A stretch of 64,000 bases of DNA. It comes from Diphasiastrum complanatum. Taxonomy: Eukaryota; Streptophyta; Lycopodiopsida; Lycopodiales; Lycopodiaceae. Shown here piece by piece: positions 45,708 through 56,839 of this stretch. The translations under genes and the position numbers were made by a program. The notes beneath the pieces are model-generated. The model was given only the letters and a program-made list of their open reading frames with translations, ran no database searches and had not been told where the DNA came from. Numbering within the stretch: the stretch's first letter is position 1; the number at the start of each line of letters is the position of its first letter. The stretch is from NCBI GenBank assembly GCA_029204225.1, contig CM055095.1:20325348-20389347 (forward strand), given 5' to 3'.

Positions 45708-46529
45708 AGGTCATTTAATTCTACGATGATGGCAATTCTGAGTTATTTGATACATGGTTTGGGCACATAAGTTTTGGCGTTTTATCTGCATGTATGCTTT
45801 TACGACATTGTATACATATGTATTTTGATGGTAATTTTTGTATCTGTAATGGTATATGTTTAAGACCTGCAATGTAAGTTTCTTCTTCCGCGTTTAAGAT
45901 TTGAGTTTAAAAATTAAAGTAATTTGATCCACAACTAGTACATGTATATATCGGAGTATCATTTATACGTTCATAGTAATTTGTAATTGTAATATCTTGT
46001 CCATGCATATTACTATTGTAAGAAGAAGAAGTTTTTTTAAATCTTGTAATTCTATTTTTAATACTCGTATATGTGCAGCACATGTCCATATATAGGGCTC
46101 TAAATTTTGTAATGATAGTTTGTTGCGAGACAGTAGGTGAGTCAGCAAGTATCCGATGCAAAGAACTGATTCTGGTTCTTGTCCAAAAGTGGCGATTCAC
46201 CAATTTTTTAACGTGAGATTTGGTTATGAGAAGTTTTAGTAAGAGTGTTATGTTCGCGAATAGCAAAAGTCTGTGGGACATGGCCTTTTTTTTATTTTAT
46301 AAATATGGTAAATAGTACTTGGGATTGTACAAGGAATATGTGGGTATTGTGATTTGAAAATGGTTGCCGTATGTCGAGCAGATGAGTTTGGGTGTTGTAA
46401 TATTAAACTTTCTAAATTGTGTAACATGTTCGTTGTCCAATTGTATGAAGAAGTGTGATTTTGTGGACTATGAAATAACACGCATTCATTTGTTTTGCAA
46501 GGATAAATTTGTGGTGGATTTGTAAGCAC
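45708..46529 (-). pseudogene. Helitron N-terminal cysteine-rich region
   Basis: On the minus strand, 46529-46248 has CKTNECVLFH; 46281-45907 has TNYYERINDTPIYTCTSCGS; after a stop follow YICIQCRKSIHADKTPK and LMCPNHVSNNSELPSS. Paired CxxC motifs followed by a C-x-x-C/K-P-L-type segment occur at this place in Helentron proteins. It is broken by stops and frameshifts. Confidence 0.6.
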
Positions 46530-46767
46530 AAGTAATATAGTTATGCATAGATGGTTTTTATTTATGCATACAGAATAGTTAGTAATGTTATGAGATGTTA
46601 GATTATATTGTTGTATACAGATTTCATATGTTAATAGTTTTGCTAACTAGAATAGACAAAATGTATCATAATATATACATGTCAGAGCTATATTTAGTAT
46701 GTTATCAAAATACATATTTCTATTGAGAATATTTCTATGCAGTGTTGATATGAGCCTTCCTATTAAA
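46530..46767. other. AT-rich spacer, no feature seen
   Basis: Between the Helitron N-terminal region and the copia element. No open frame, repeat or terminus was recognised. Confidence 0.4.
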
Positions 46768-49700
46768 GAGAGTGAGCTTGTGCAAATAGTTTTGAATGGC
46801 TTATGTAGTGATTTTCATGGGAAACCTGCCTACAATTGAAGACCTTCAAAGTGTGTTGATGGCTGAGGAGAGTAGGAAGGCTCATATCGAATCAAGGATG
46901 GAGAGGCTCTCCATCAATGATGGTGATGACAAAGCCTTATTTTTCAAGAGCAAAGGCAAAGCAAAGACCAAGGGAGGATCATTCAAAAGGGAGCAAGCAA
47001 AGGATGGAGATCAGGGAGGATCCACATCCTCATCATCACAAGTCAAGCCCAAGAAGGACAAATCTAAGATAAAGTGCTACTATTGTAGCAAGATGGGGCA
47101 TTATGCCTCGGAATGCTTCAAGAGGAAGCAAGATCAAAGCCAAGCCAACATTGGACAAGAGGAGGAAGAGAGCTATCATGAGGACTCACTCATGATGTCA
47201 ACCTTTTCATCATCAAATGTCAAAGGTGAAGATCCTTGGTGGATAGATAGTGGGGCTAGCTCCCACATGTCGGGTAAAAGGGAGTATTTTTCTCAACTCA
47301 CATCTTATGTAGGACCTATAAAGTCCATTTTTACAGCAAATGATCATGAATGTAAAGTTGAAGGTGTGGGATCCATTCCCAAATGCTTAGGATCCTCCCA
47401 GAAGACTAAGATAGATGGTGTTCTCTTCATTCCTAGCATCACTAAGAATTTGCTTAGTGTTGGCCAACTTTTAGATCATGGTTTCATTGTGGAGTTCTCT
47501 ACTAATGTATGCAACATCAAGAAGAGTGGGATGATCATAGCAAAGGGAACAAGGTTTGGGAGGTTATTTAAGCTTGATGCTTTTGTAAATTCTAACCAAG
47601 TTGTGATGGTAGCCGAGGAGACCAAGATGACCACATTAGGCTTGGTCACATCAACACCAAGTCCATGGAAGCTATGTGCAAGGAGGAGCTTGCTCTCGGC
47701 CTTCCAAGATCTTTGGAAAAGGAGGAAAGGGTAGGTGAAGCTTGTGCCTTGGCTCAGGCACACAAGTTACCTTTTTCAAGCTCAATCACAAAGACAAGTC
47801 ATCCCCTTGAGTTGATCCACTCGGATGTGCATTTTGCTAGCACAAAGGGCAATGGTGGAGCTACAATGTTTGTCACCTTTATAGATGACTACTCAAGATA
47901 TGGATGTGTATATCTACTTTCCTCTAAAGCACATGTTTTTGAGAGTTTTGTAAAGTTCAAGACTTTTGTTGGAAAGCATCATAATCACAAGATCAAGTTC
48001 TTTAGAAGTGATAGTGGAGGAGAATATATCTCCAATGAATTCAAAGACTTTTGTGATCAAGAAGGGATTAAGAAGGAGTTATCTTGCCCCTACACTCCTC
48101 AACAAAATGGGGTGGCCGAGAGGAGAAATAGGACACTATGTGAGTGTTCTGAAGCTCTAAGGTTAGATGCATGCCTACCTAAGTCTTTTTGGGGAGAAGC
48201 TCTCACATGTGCTAACTTCTTATGTAATAGAGTCCATTAAGGCTCACATACAAGGACAAGGGTAAGCAAGCCAAGGGAAGTACTTCTTCTTACGCCTTCA
48301 TCACATCTTTTGAAGAGCCTTCAAATGTTAGTGAAGCTTTAGAATCAAAGGAGTGGTTTCAAGCTGTGTGTGATGAGTACAATGCATTGATGGAGGATGA
48401 TACTTGGATGCTTGTTGATTTACCTTTGGATAGGAATGTAATTGTATGTAAGTGGGTTTTTAAGCTCAAGTTGAATCAAGATGGGAGTGTTTCTAAGCAC
48501 AAGGCAAGGCTTGTAGTCAAGGGGTATCCTCAATCAAAGGGCATAGATTATGATGAGACCTTTGCACCCGTGACAAAGATGGTCACCATAAGACTAATCA
48601 TTGCTCTTGCTTCTCACTTTGATTGGTTATTGTTTCAAATGGATGTATCACATGCTTTCTTGAATGGTCATTTGGAAGAGGATATATTCATGGAGCAGCC
48701 CGAGGGCTTAATCAAGCAAGGTATGGAAGACAAGGTGTGTCATCTCAAGAGGAGCTTGTATGGTTTGAAACAAGCTTCTAGCACTTGGAACACAAGGCTC
48801 AATACTTTTCTTATCTCTATTGAATTTACTCCTAGTGAGTATGATCCCACTTTGTACATAAGATTTAGTGAAAAAGGCATTGTACTTTTATTACTTTATG
48901 CTGATGATATCATACTTAGTGGAGATGATTTAGAAGGTGTTGAGAAAACTAAGCTAGATCTATCCAAAGAGTTCAAGATGGTAGATCTCGGGCTTTTTCA
49001 CTTCATTTTGGATATGGAAGTACTTAGATATTTAGATTACATCTTCATTTGTCAATCTAAGTATGCCATTTAATTACTCAATAGATTTAACATGCATGGA
49101 TGCAAGCATGTAGAGACTCCTATAGAACATGATGTAAAAGTAACCAATAAAGAGGATGAAAGATCCTTCAAGGACATCACTCTTTATAGGCAACTTATTG
49201 GCTCCTTAATGTGGATAACCATAACAAGACTTGATCTTTGCTATAGTGTTTGCAAGCTTAGTCAAAATATGCAAGATCCATTAGTTATCCATTGGAAATG
49301 TGCTGATACATCTCGGGCACACTAGATTTTGGGATCCTTTATAGAGGCGAGTCCATTAACTTGCATGCTTTTAGTGATTCAGATTTTTCAAGGGACAAGA
49401 AGGATAGAAAGTCAACAAGTGACTTTGCAACTTACATTGGAGAAGGTGTGGTTTCTTGGCTATCAAAGAAGCAAGAAACAATATCTCTTTCATCAATCGA
49501 GGTCGAGTACAAGGCTCTAACAACCACAACCAAGGAAGTACTGTGGATCAAGAGGTTGCTTGAGGAGCTCAAAGTGATTAGATCAGGTGTCATTCCACTC
49601 ATATACAATGACAACATCTCAGCCCAACACCTAGCATCCAATCCAATCTACTATGCAAGGAGCAAACACATAGAGATTGCTCACCACTTTGTAAGAGAAA

Positions 49701-49861
49701 AGGTCCAAGATAAGGAGGTCTCATTGGAGCATGTTTCAAGTGAAGAATGCATAGCTGATATATTCAAGCCTCTTCAAAAGAATGCTTTTTTAAAGCTTAG
49801 ATCAGCCCTTGGATTAATTAGTAAAAGCTATGTTATCATCTAGCTAGATTGTGAGGAGGAG
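46768..49861 (+). pseudogene. Copia element, gag to RNase H (LTR-E family)
   Basis: Gag C-terminus with zinc knuckle CYYCSKMGHYASEC, protease WWIDSGASSHMSG, then a frameshift or deletion near 47640. The integrase has LIHSDVHF, FRSDSGGEY and NGVAERRNRT, so all three acidic residues survive. Its tail is deleted after ANFLCNRVH (48240). The RT has FQMDVSHAFLNGHL and YADDIILSGDD (48366-49073) and then a stop. RNase H has FSDSDFSRDKKDRKSTSD, IEVEYKALTTTTKEVLWI, RSKHIEIAHHFVREKV and ECIADIFKPL, ending 49841. A polypurine TTGTGAGGAGGAG precedes LTR-E. The 5' LTR, PBS and gag N-terminus are missing. Confidence 0.92.
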
Positions 49862-50352
49862 TATTGAAATTTCACAATTCTAGCTTGACCATTTTTGGTC
49901 ACATGCATTGTACTTGGCAAGATGGCCATGTAAATAGATGCCACACGTGCCAAATCACATTGGATGCTTTTCAATAAGTTCATTCCTCATATTACATTGA
50001 GATAGCATCTTTGAAATGAGGCAAAAATGTGTTTGGATATGCTAGAGAAATTCTAGGATCTAAAAATAGCATGTTTTTCATTGTTTTTGGATCTCGAGAT
50101 TTGACCCCAAGTTAGGGTGGATCTAATGACCTATTAGGGTAGATGTTAGGGTTAGGGTATGATAAGTTTAGAGGTGCCCTACTATGCTCAGATCCGAGCT
50201 TGAAATGTATAAATACATGATGGGATCTCCATCAAATTATCAAGAAAAATCGAGTTTTTCCACTTCTATCATCATTGTCTTTTGGTGACGAGTTCTAGCT
50301 ATTGGAAGTGAGTGTTCTTATGCATTAATTGCTTGTATTGGAAGGTACTGAA
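49862..50352 (+). mobile_element. LTR-E, 3' LTR
   Basis: TATTGAAATTTCACAATTC follows the polypurine tract and aligns with TGTTAAAAATTCACAATTC at 42253 (minus), so the terminal TG has become TA. It contains a TATA-like TATAAATAC near 50209. The right end is placed at GTACTGAACA, with moderate uncertainty. Confidence 0.72.
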
Positions 50353-50443
50353 CATGTTTATAGGTCTGAGAAGCTTTCTGTATTTTACTTTGGTTCATTT
50401 GATCAAATCTATGTGCCTAATGTGGAGTTAAATGCCAAATTTG

Positions 50444-51522
50444 CTAGTTTTGGTAGTAAAATTTTGTCATATAAAAGAACATTACTATTTTCTGGTAAAG
50501 GCAAATTAGGATTGAACTAGTCTTGAATTCTTGGACGACTTCCTTTTGGGAGTTTGATTGCCATCCATTTGAGAAGGTAACTTGCATAGTACCCAGCGAG
50601 GCGTCGAGGCGTGTGCATGAATCATTCAAGTGTGCGGATTGGTCGATGAAAGTTGAAAGACTCGTATGTGCTTGTCTAAAGGTCTGGAATTTGCTAGGGA
50701 TTAGAGGCCAGTTAAAAGCAAATTGGGCAGGTAATGTTTGATGATGTTTTTGTAATTGCAAACATGTAGATGGCTCCTTTATTGGTGGAATATACACCAA
50801 AGGAACTCAAAGTGCACATCGGTTGTTCTCGATTTTTGGAGTTGTAAATGATGGTTTTTTTTCGAGGCCTACAATGCATTCCTTTAGAATTGTTATTTCA
50901 TGCATAGCATGTACATGTTTGTTATACACATTTTCAAGTTCTATAATGTGTGCTTCCTCTGTCAGTTCAAGATTCTGTTTCATGTACTGCAATTCGTTTT
51001 TAGATTTCATAATGGTTACATGGGCCTGTTCTAGTCTTGTCTGACAAAATTTATGATCATGTGTGACATGCTTATTTTGCATTTCAACTCTGGGACATTT
51101 TTGGGGCCGCAATTGCTTTGGCAATTTAGGTTTGTTGTATGGAACTGCAATGCATGAGGTAGATTGAATAGCTTGGGTGTCACACACATTAGATGTTGGA
51201 ATTATGGTATTCTCAAATATGTTGCAAGGCATGGAAATAGAAGGTGCAGGTGTAAAGGCACCAACCTGAAATTCAATTACATCCAATAAGTACTCGCTGG
51301 TTTTTAGGTATAAAGAAGTTGGATCAGATATAGAGTATATGCTCGATTGTAAACGTTTATGTAAAATAGTCAATAAATCTGTAATGCATGTACGAGCTAT
51401 GAAGGAGGCCCAATTTATTGCAATCGATTCAATTGTTGGGTGGTGACCTTGGAAAATACAAATTGCAATACTAGTCCAGAGCATGGGCAATACATTATCG
51501 TAGGAGCACAAAACTTTATCAC
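50444..51522 (-). pseudogene. Unrecognised protein, C-terminal part with coiled coil
   Basis: One minus-strand frame runs from the LTR-B boundary to 50444 with a single TGA at 50807-50809. It encodes CSYDNVLPMLWTSIAICIF, a region ending ECIVGLEKK with predicted-looking coiled coil (RLEQAHVTIMKSKNELQYMK and LTEEAHIIELENVYNKH), and then VPLVYIPPIKEPSTC. No family is recognised. Composition (AT-rich, rich in Ile, Asn, Ser) matches the Helitron frames to the left, and strand is the same. It might be an accessory ORF of that Helitron or an independent unknown gene. Confidence 0.5.
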
Positions 51523-51527
51523 ATATG

Positions 51528-52355
51528 TGTGAGAAATTGACAAAAATCTAGCTTGGTATTTTTTATGATAGAAGTTTGTAAGTGAATCTCACATGTGTGG
51601 AGGATGTTCCCACGTGTGGAGAATTGTAAAGTAAATAAAAAAAGTTTGATATAGGGGTCTCATAGAATTTCATAGTCAAGCATTTAGGTGTAGGATGTTG
51701 ATAGGGTCAAATTTGGCATAGATGGCAAATTAGCCATTTCCACTTGTAATGCCACTATTGAGCCAAAATAGAGTAGGAGGCCAAACTCGTGCCAATTAGA
51801 GTGTAGTCAAGTGTCCTGCCTTTGTTTGATAAATTCTAAGGGGTCCAATAGGATTTAGAGGTAGAACCATGTGTGGTCCAGTAGGAATTTGAGGTGTGCT
51901 TGAATATAGTCCAATAGAATTAAGAGGTGCATAGATTAGTGGTCCAATAGGATTAAGAGGTGACAAAGAGTGGTCCAATCATAGTTAAGCATAGTGGTAG
52001 CTCGTGGATCTACTAGTATAATTGTACTTCTCATTTTGAATCTAATTGATTTGGTGATTGTGTGGATTTTGGAGTGTCATTGAATTTCTAGCTTTCTCTC
52101 TCTACCCGAGAGCTCGTGATGGTTTTTCTCTCTCTACCCGAGGAGAGCAGCTTGTTTTTACTTAGAATATTTTTTAGATACTTCCCACACGTTTGAGTGA
52201 GAGTTGGAAGTGATTGAATGCATGTAGTAGTGTGTTTTTGCCATAGGATCTAAGATTGATCTTGAATTTCAATCTAGTCTTGATTTTGATGCATCTACAC
52301 ACCTTAGGAGATCACAAGTACATGTTGTGGACAATCCACACGTGTGAAATCAACA
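51528..52355 (+). mobile_element. LTR-B, complete solo LTR (828 bp)
   Basis: It runs from TGTGAGAAATTGAC to GTGTGAAATCAACA and is flanked by a perfect 5-bp duplication ATATG (51523-51527 and 52356-52360). It is the full-length form of the LTRs at 21002 and 22957. No coding sequence remains, as expected after recombination between two LTRs. It interrupts a minus-strand reading frame. Confidence 0.92.
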
Positions 52356-52360
52356 ATATG

Positions 52361-53060
52361 AAATAGCATAATGCCTGGAACTGACGATTTTTTATTTGTG
52401 AAATCAACAGGTTTTGGTTTAGGTCGAATGGCAAGTTTTTGTTTATAATAAGAAAACATGCATGGGGGAATAATACGGGAAAATTGTACACGTTCCGAAT
52501 ATTGTATGGGATTCGAAATAGGTCACAAAAAGAATGTTCAATAACTTGTAATTGTGTATTTGTTTCTCGTAAATTTGATTGCCCGAATTTTTTGATCGAA
52601 GAATATACCATCATCGATAACTACTGTTCCAAGTAGGTACGAATTATAGATTTGAGCATTGTCTGCTAACAAATCGATACAATCTTCTCGAAAATTAGCC
52701 AATGTCATTTTTGGGAAAAAGCATGGATGTATGTATAGTAGAGCAACTTCAAAACAATTGTTGCTTGAGTATAGATCAATGTGAAATTCAAGGACCCGTA
52801 ATCATTTTGGGTTTTTTTTTTATGAACTATAAAATTACAAAGCTTTATACAATCATTAATAACCAAAGTCTCGAAATGCTGGTAGTACATTTGTTGGACA
52901 ATGTAATTGTATTATTTTCGCATACGTCTACCAAGTCAAATTTCATGTACGTCGCGTATGGTACGTTCATTACAAAGTTGCCGTACTTCGATAGGATTTG
53001 GCCCTCGAACAGTACATTTTGCAATCCTAATTCTATGTCTTCTATGTACACCTATCTAAT
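52361..53060 (-). pseudogene. Unrecognised protein, N-terminal part
   Basis: Frame 52614-52361 encodes RETNTQLQVIEHSFCDLF, RIPYNIRNVYNFPVLFPHAC and NKNLPFDLNQNLLISQ. It continues without a shift into 51522 once the solo LTR and one target copy are removed. Upstream pieces in other frames, LANFREDCIDLLADNAQIYN (around 52700-52640) and IEDIELGLQNVLFEGQILSK with YATYMKFDLVDVCENNTITL (53051-52845), suggest earlier exons or frameshifted parts. The last piece has the alternating pattern of a beta-rich domain, possibly OB-like. No family is assigned. Confidence 0.42.
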
Positions 53061-53239
53061 AACAGATCATGATTTTAATGTAGATGCTTCAACAATATGC
53101 GTTCGTTTACGGACGGGTTCAATAGTAGGTAACTCCACGGGTCGTTTAAGTGTTGAATGTATCTTGTTAGGCATTCGATTCGAGTACACTGTATTAACAT
53201 TTATGGCTGTACATTCTATATGCTGGTAGATGCTAAAAA

Positions 53240-53850
53240 TTAGTTATCACCCTTTATGGGGCCCATGCATCATACCTAAAATGCACTGTAACAATCTGTT
53301 ATATATATACAGGAACCTATTACTATGGAAATGAGTGCATACAATGTAAATGGTACTAAATATGTAGACAATCATTTTTTTTGTGCAGGTTTTAATTCTA
53401 TATACTGATATTACCTAAACTTTCATGTTATTGAATATCTTGTTTTATTTGTTGAACTTCATCTGTAAAATAGTGCATTCATGTTAGATCAACTATATAC
53501 AAATAAAGTTATATAAGGACCAACATACCTAATTTGTGCGCATGACAATTTAAAGCTATTATTGGTAAACTTCCACAACATTTTTTTAAGGCTTTCTATT
53601 TTTCAACTACCGAAATTATAATCGAATTTTTTTTGTAAATCTTGATATAAAAAACTTGTCGGTTTCTAGCAATATCTACTAGCATATTATTTGTTAATGG
53701 AAGAGAGGTTTCTTTTTCTATCTGTTGAAGCTCTTCTACGAAAGCACAATATGTTTCATAAGTATGCAGTATATTGAATTTTACATAACTATGAAATTGT
53801 GCAAGACATATTGTTTTTAAGTATGAAATTGATTTATTGTACTATAATAA
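53240..53850. other. AT-rich spacer, no feature seen
   Basis: No significant open frame or repeat was recognised between the unknown coding region and the AT-rich repeat array. Confidence 0.4.
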
Positions 53851-56365
53851 AATATTACCATCAGTTAACACAAAATCGTCGTCGATTTCTGAGGCTGCAA
53901 TATGCGAAGTAACCACCTGTGAATATAGAAAATATAAATCTATAACAACACATTATTGTATGACCTTCGAATGTATGAAATTCTAACAAAGGACTCTGCC
54001 TGGAACGCAGAGGGAAAAACCAAATAGAACGGAATTCTATAAGGAAGCATTCACCGTCACATGAAAATAAATTTAAATATACAAAACTATATACCAAAAT
54101 ATAACAAATTCTTTGTCTTACTACATTTCTAAGTTTTTCAGTTCACACGAAAAACTTGTTATTTAAAAAGCAAACAATCAAAATAACATCCTGAAATAAA
54201 ATATTTCAAAGTCTGAAACTACTCTAGCGATTTGTAAATAATAAATCCCATAGTTTTGCCAAATTTCCTACCGAGAAATATGTAGGAAATTGTATGCGGG
54301 ACTTGTTTATTGAGTATATAAAACTTGGAAAAAATCGTACATGAAATAAAACAAAGTATCAAATAAGCAAGTACATATACCATATTAACATAAAAAGTTT
54401 CATTGTTTAAAAGTACTTTAATTTGTGAATAATAAATCACACAATCTTGCTAAATTCTCTACCATAAAATATACAGAACATTGTATACACGGAATTTCCA
54501 CTACATACAAAAGCTTGGAAAACATTATATTGAAGAAGAACGAGACATGAAATGCATATTTCAGTATGTAAATTATGCGGTTAACTTCTTTGTAAAAAAA
54601 GTTACACCATTCTTGTAATATAATAATAACCTAAAAATACATTCTCCAATTACAACATGATGTGTACATCATGAAATTATAAATTAAAAAACGAATACTA
54701 AAATACGATCAATAATAGACAATTACTTAGAAGAAGTAAACACACACAACCACACACACAATTACATGTGTGGAGGTTTTTGATTCACTATTTACTATTA
54801 CTTAGAAACAACTACATCATGGTATTGATTTCAAATGTATGAAACTATGACAAAATATGAATGAATCATGTACGTTTACTAGGTTTTCCACCAATATACG
54901 TACATAATGTTGCATGCACAAGGATTTTCCACCTTGCACAATAAAATCAATTGGTATTTTACGACCAAAATGCCAACACACAAAAACAATGCACAAACAA
55001 ATTTGTTTTACTTTGAAAGAAGCCAAATTTTTTGGCCAGCCAAATTTCGCTCGTCAGAACATGTTATGAATTACGATTAAAACAAAGAAAGTGCAATATT
55101 TAGTATACCACAAGTTCAACTTGAATTTAAAAATAAGTAACAGTACATGTACTATGATAGGAAATTACAAGGAAACAAATTTGATAATGCAGTTAATAAC
55201 ATAGTTTGTGTACGTAAAGGAAACTTAGAAAATCAAATCGTATTTACTAATTCGTCACTACGACGATGGCTCCTTTCTTAACTTCTGTTTGGTAGGTCTA
55301 CCTAAATTAGAAATTTAATCTACGTATATTAAAATTTGATTTTATAAAGTATTAACAAAATTTTGTATTATTATATTTATGAGTTCTCCAAGTGACACAA
55401 ACAAAATATTGTTATGAAAGTACGTATCATACTGAAGCAAAAATTTTTAATGTTTGGAACTAGTTCAATATTGGAAGCAATAAATTACATAGTATTGTCA
55501 AGTTTACTACCCAAAAATACGTAGGACATTTTACGCATGAGATTTTGTATCGCATACATACAACTTGAAAAACATCGTATTGGAAAAGAATTAACAATCA
55601 AATATCTAGATACCGTATTCTAGAACAAGAACCACGAGTTTGCAAGAAATTTACCACGCTCGTGGTAAAATAATAGTAACAAAAAAAATTCTACGGCCAT
55701 AAGATGGTGCATATGATATGAACCTATGAAATAAGAAACAAAAACATCGGCATATGATCAATGGAAAATGATTACTTACAAGAATTTAACCACCGAACAC
55801 AATTATACACATGTACGTGTATGAAGATTTCTTTTACTATTACATGGAAACAACACATTATAATATGGCCTCCAAATATATTAAACTATGACAAAATATT
55901 AATAGTTTATGTATGTTTGTTTGGTTTTCCACCAACATACATACATAATGTTGTATGCACAAGAGTTTTCCACCTTGCTCAAAAAAGAGTAGTTGCATAA
56001 CATTAAACAAGTAACAAAAATGATTACTCACGTAAATATCAAACACACAATTTTTTATCATTTCGAAAACAATCAAAATTTTTCTATAACAAAAACATGA
56101 TGTGTAAGCGTACGTGCATGAAAGATGGTAATTCATTTATTGTTACATGAAAACCACACATCATGGTATTAACTACAAATATATAAAATTATAACCAAAT
56201 ATGAGTGCAGTATGTATACTTGTTGAATGTTTCACCAACATATATACATACTGTTGTATGTACGAGGATTTTCCGCTTGCTACAAAAAAAGTAATTCATA
56301 GCATTCAAAAAATAATTCTGTTTATATCAATCCACATTCTAGAGAGAAAAATCAAACAAGACGGA

Positions 56366-56420
56366 TAGCTCAGTGGCAGAGAATACCAGCCGGTATGAGG
56401 GAGGTTTTGAATTCGGATCC
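56366..56420 (+). promoter_or_regulatory. tRNA-like A and B box in the mini-LTR
   Basis: TAGCTCAGTGGC at 56366-56377 fits a pol III A box (TRGCNNARYNGG) and GGTTTTGAATTCGGATCC at 56403-56420 resembles a B box. The second repeat keeps GGTTCCAATCC (57010-57020), a near-perfect B box, but not the A box. This may reflect tRNA-derived (SINE-like) origin of the short repeat. Confidence 0.4.
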
Positions 56421-56460
56421 TAGTATGTCCATCCATATTATGAGGTATGCATTCCTAACA

Positions 56461-56839
56461 TGATTGAGCATTGTGGTAGTGCATGGATCTATAGTATCAT
56501 TATACTTCTCATTGTGAAGTTAGTCATTTGAAGATTGACTGAATTTTGTGTGTATGTGCATTTCTAACTTTCGCTCTCAACCAGAGAGCGCATGATGATA
56601 TTCTCTCTCGAACCGAGGAGAGCAACTTGTTTTTACTTAGAATAATTTTTCCCACACGTGTGTGTTAGCTTTCGAAGCAATTAAATGCATGCAGAAGTGT
56701 AGATTTGTCATAGATTCAAAGATAAATCTTGAATCTCAATCTGGTCTTGATCTTAATGCATCTACACACCTTAGTAGATCTCAAACACATGTACTGGACC
56801 TGGGACACGTGTAGAACTAGAGCCAAGTTAGACCTAACA
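56461..56839 (+). mobile_element. LTR-B 3' segment
   Basis: AGCATTGTGGTAGTGCATGG, AGAGCGCATGATG, GGAGAGCAACTTGTTTTTAC and CATCTACACACCTTAG follow solo LTR-B from about 51985 to 52335. The 5' half of LTR-B is absent. Confidence 0.75.

Noticed and set aside
56361-56425. Functional tRNA gene
   Set aside because: A and B box similarities exist, but no acceptor stem or anticodon arm can be folded by eye, and the sequence is part of a repeated mini-LTR.
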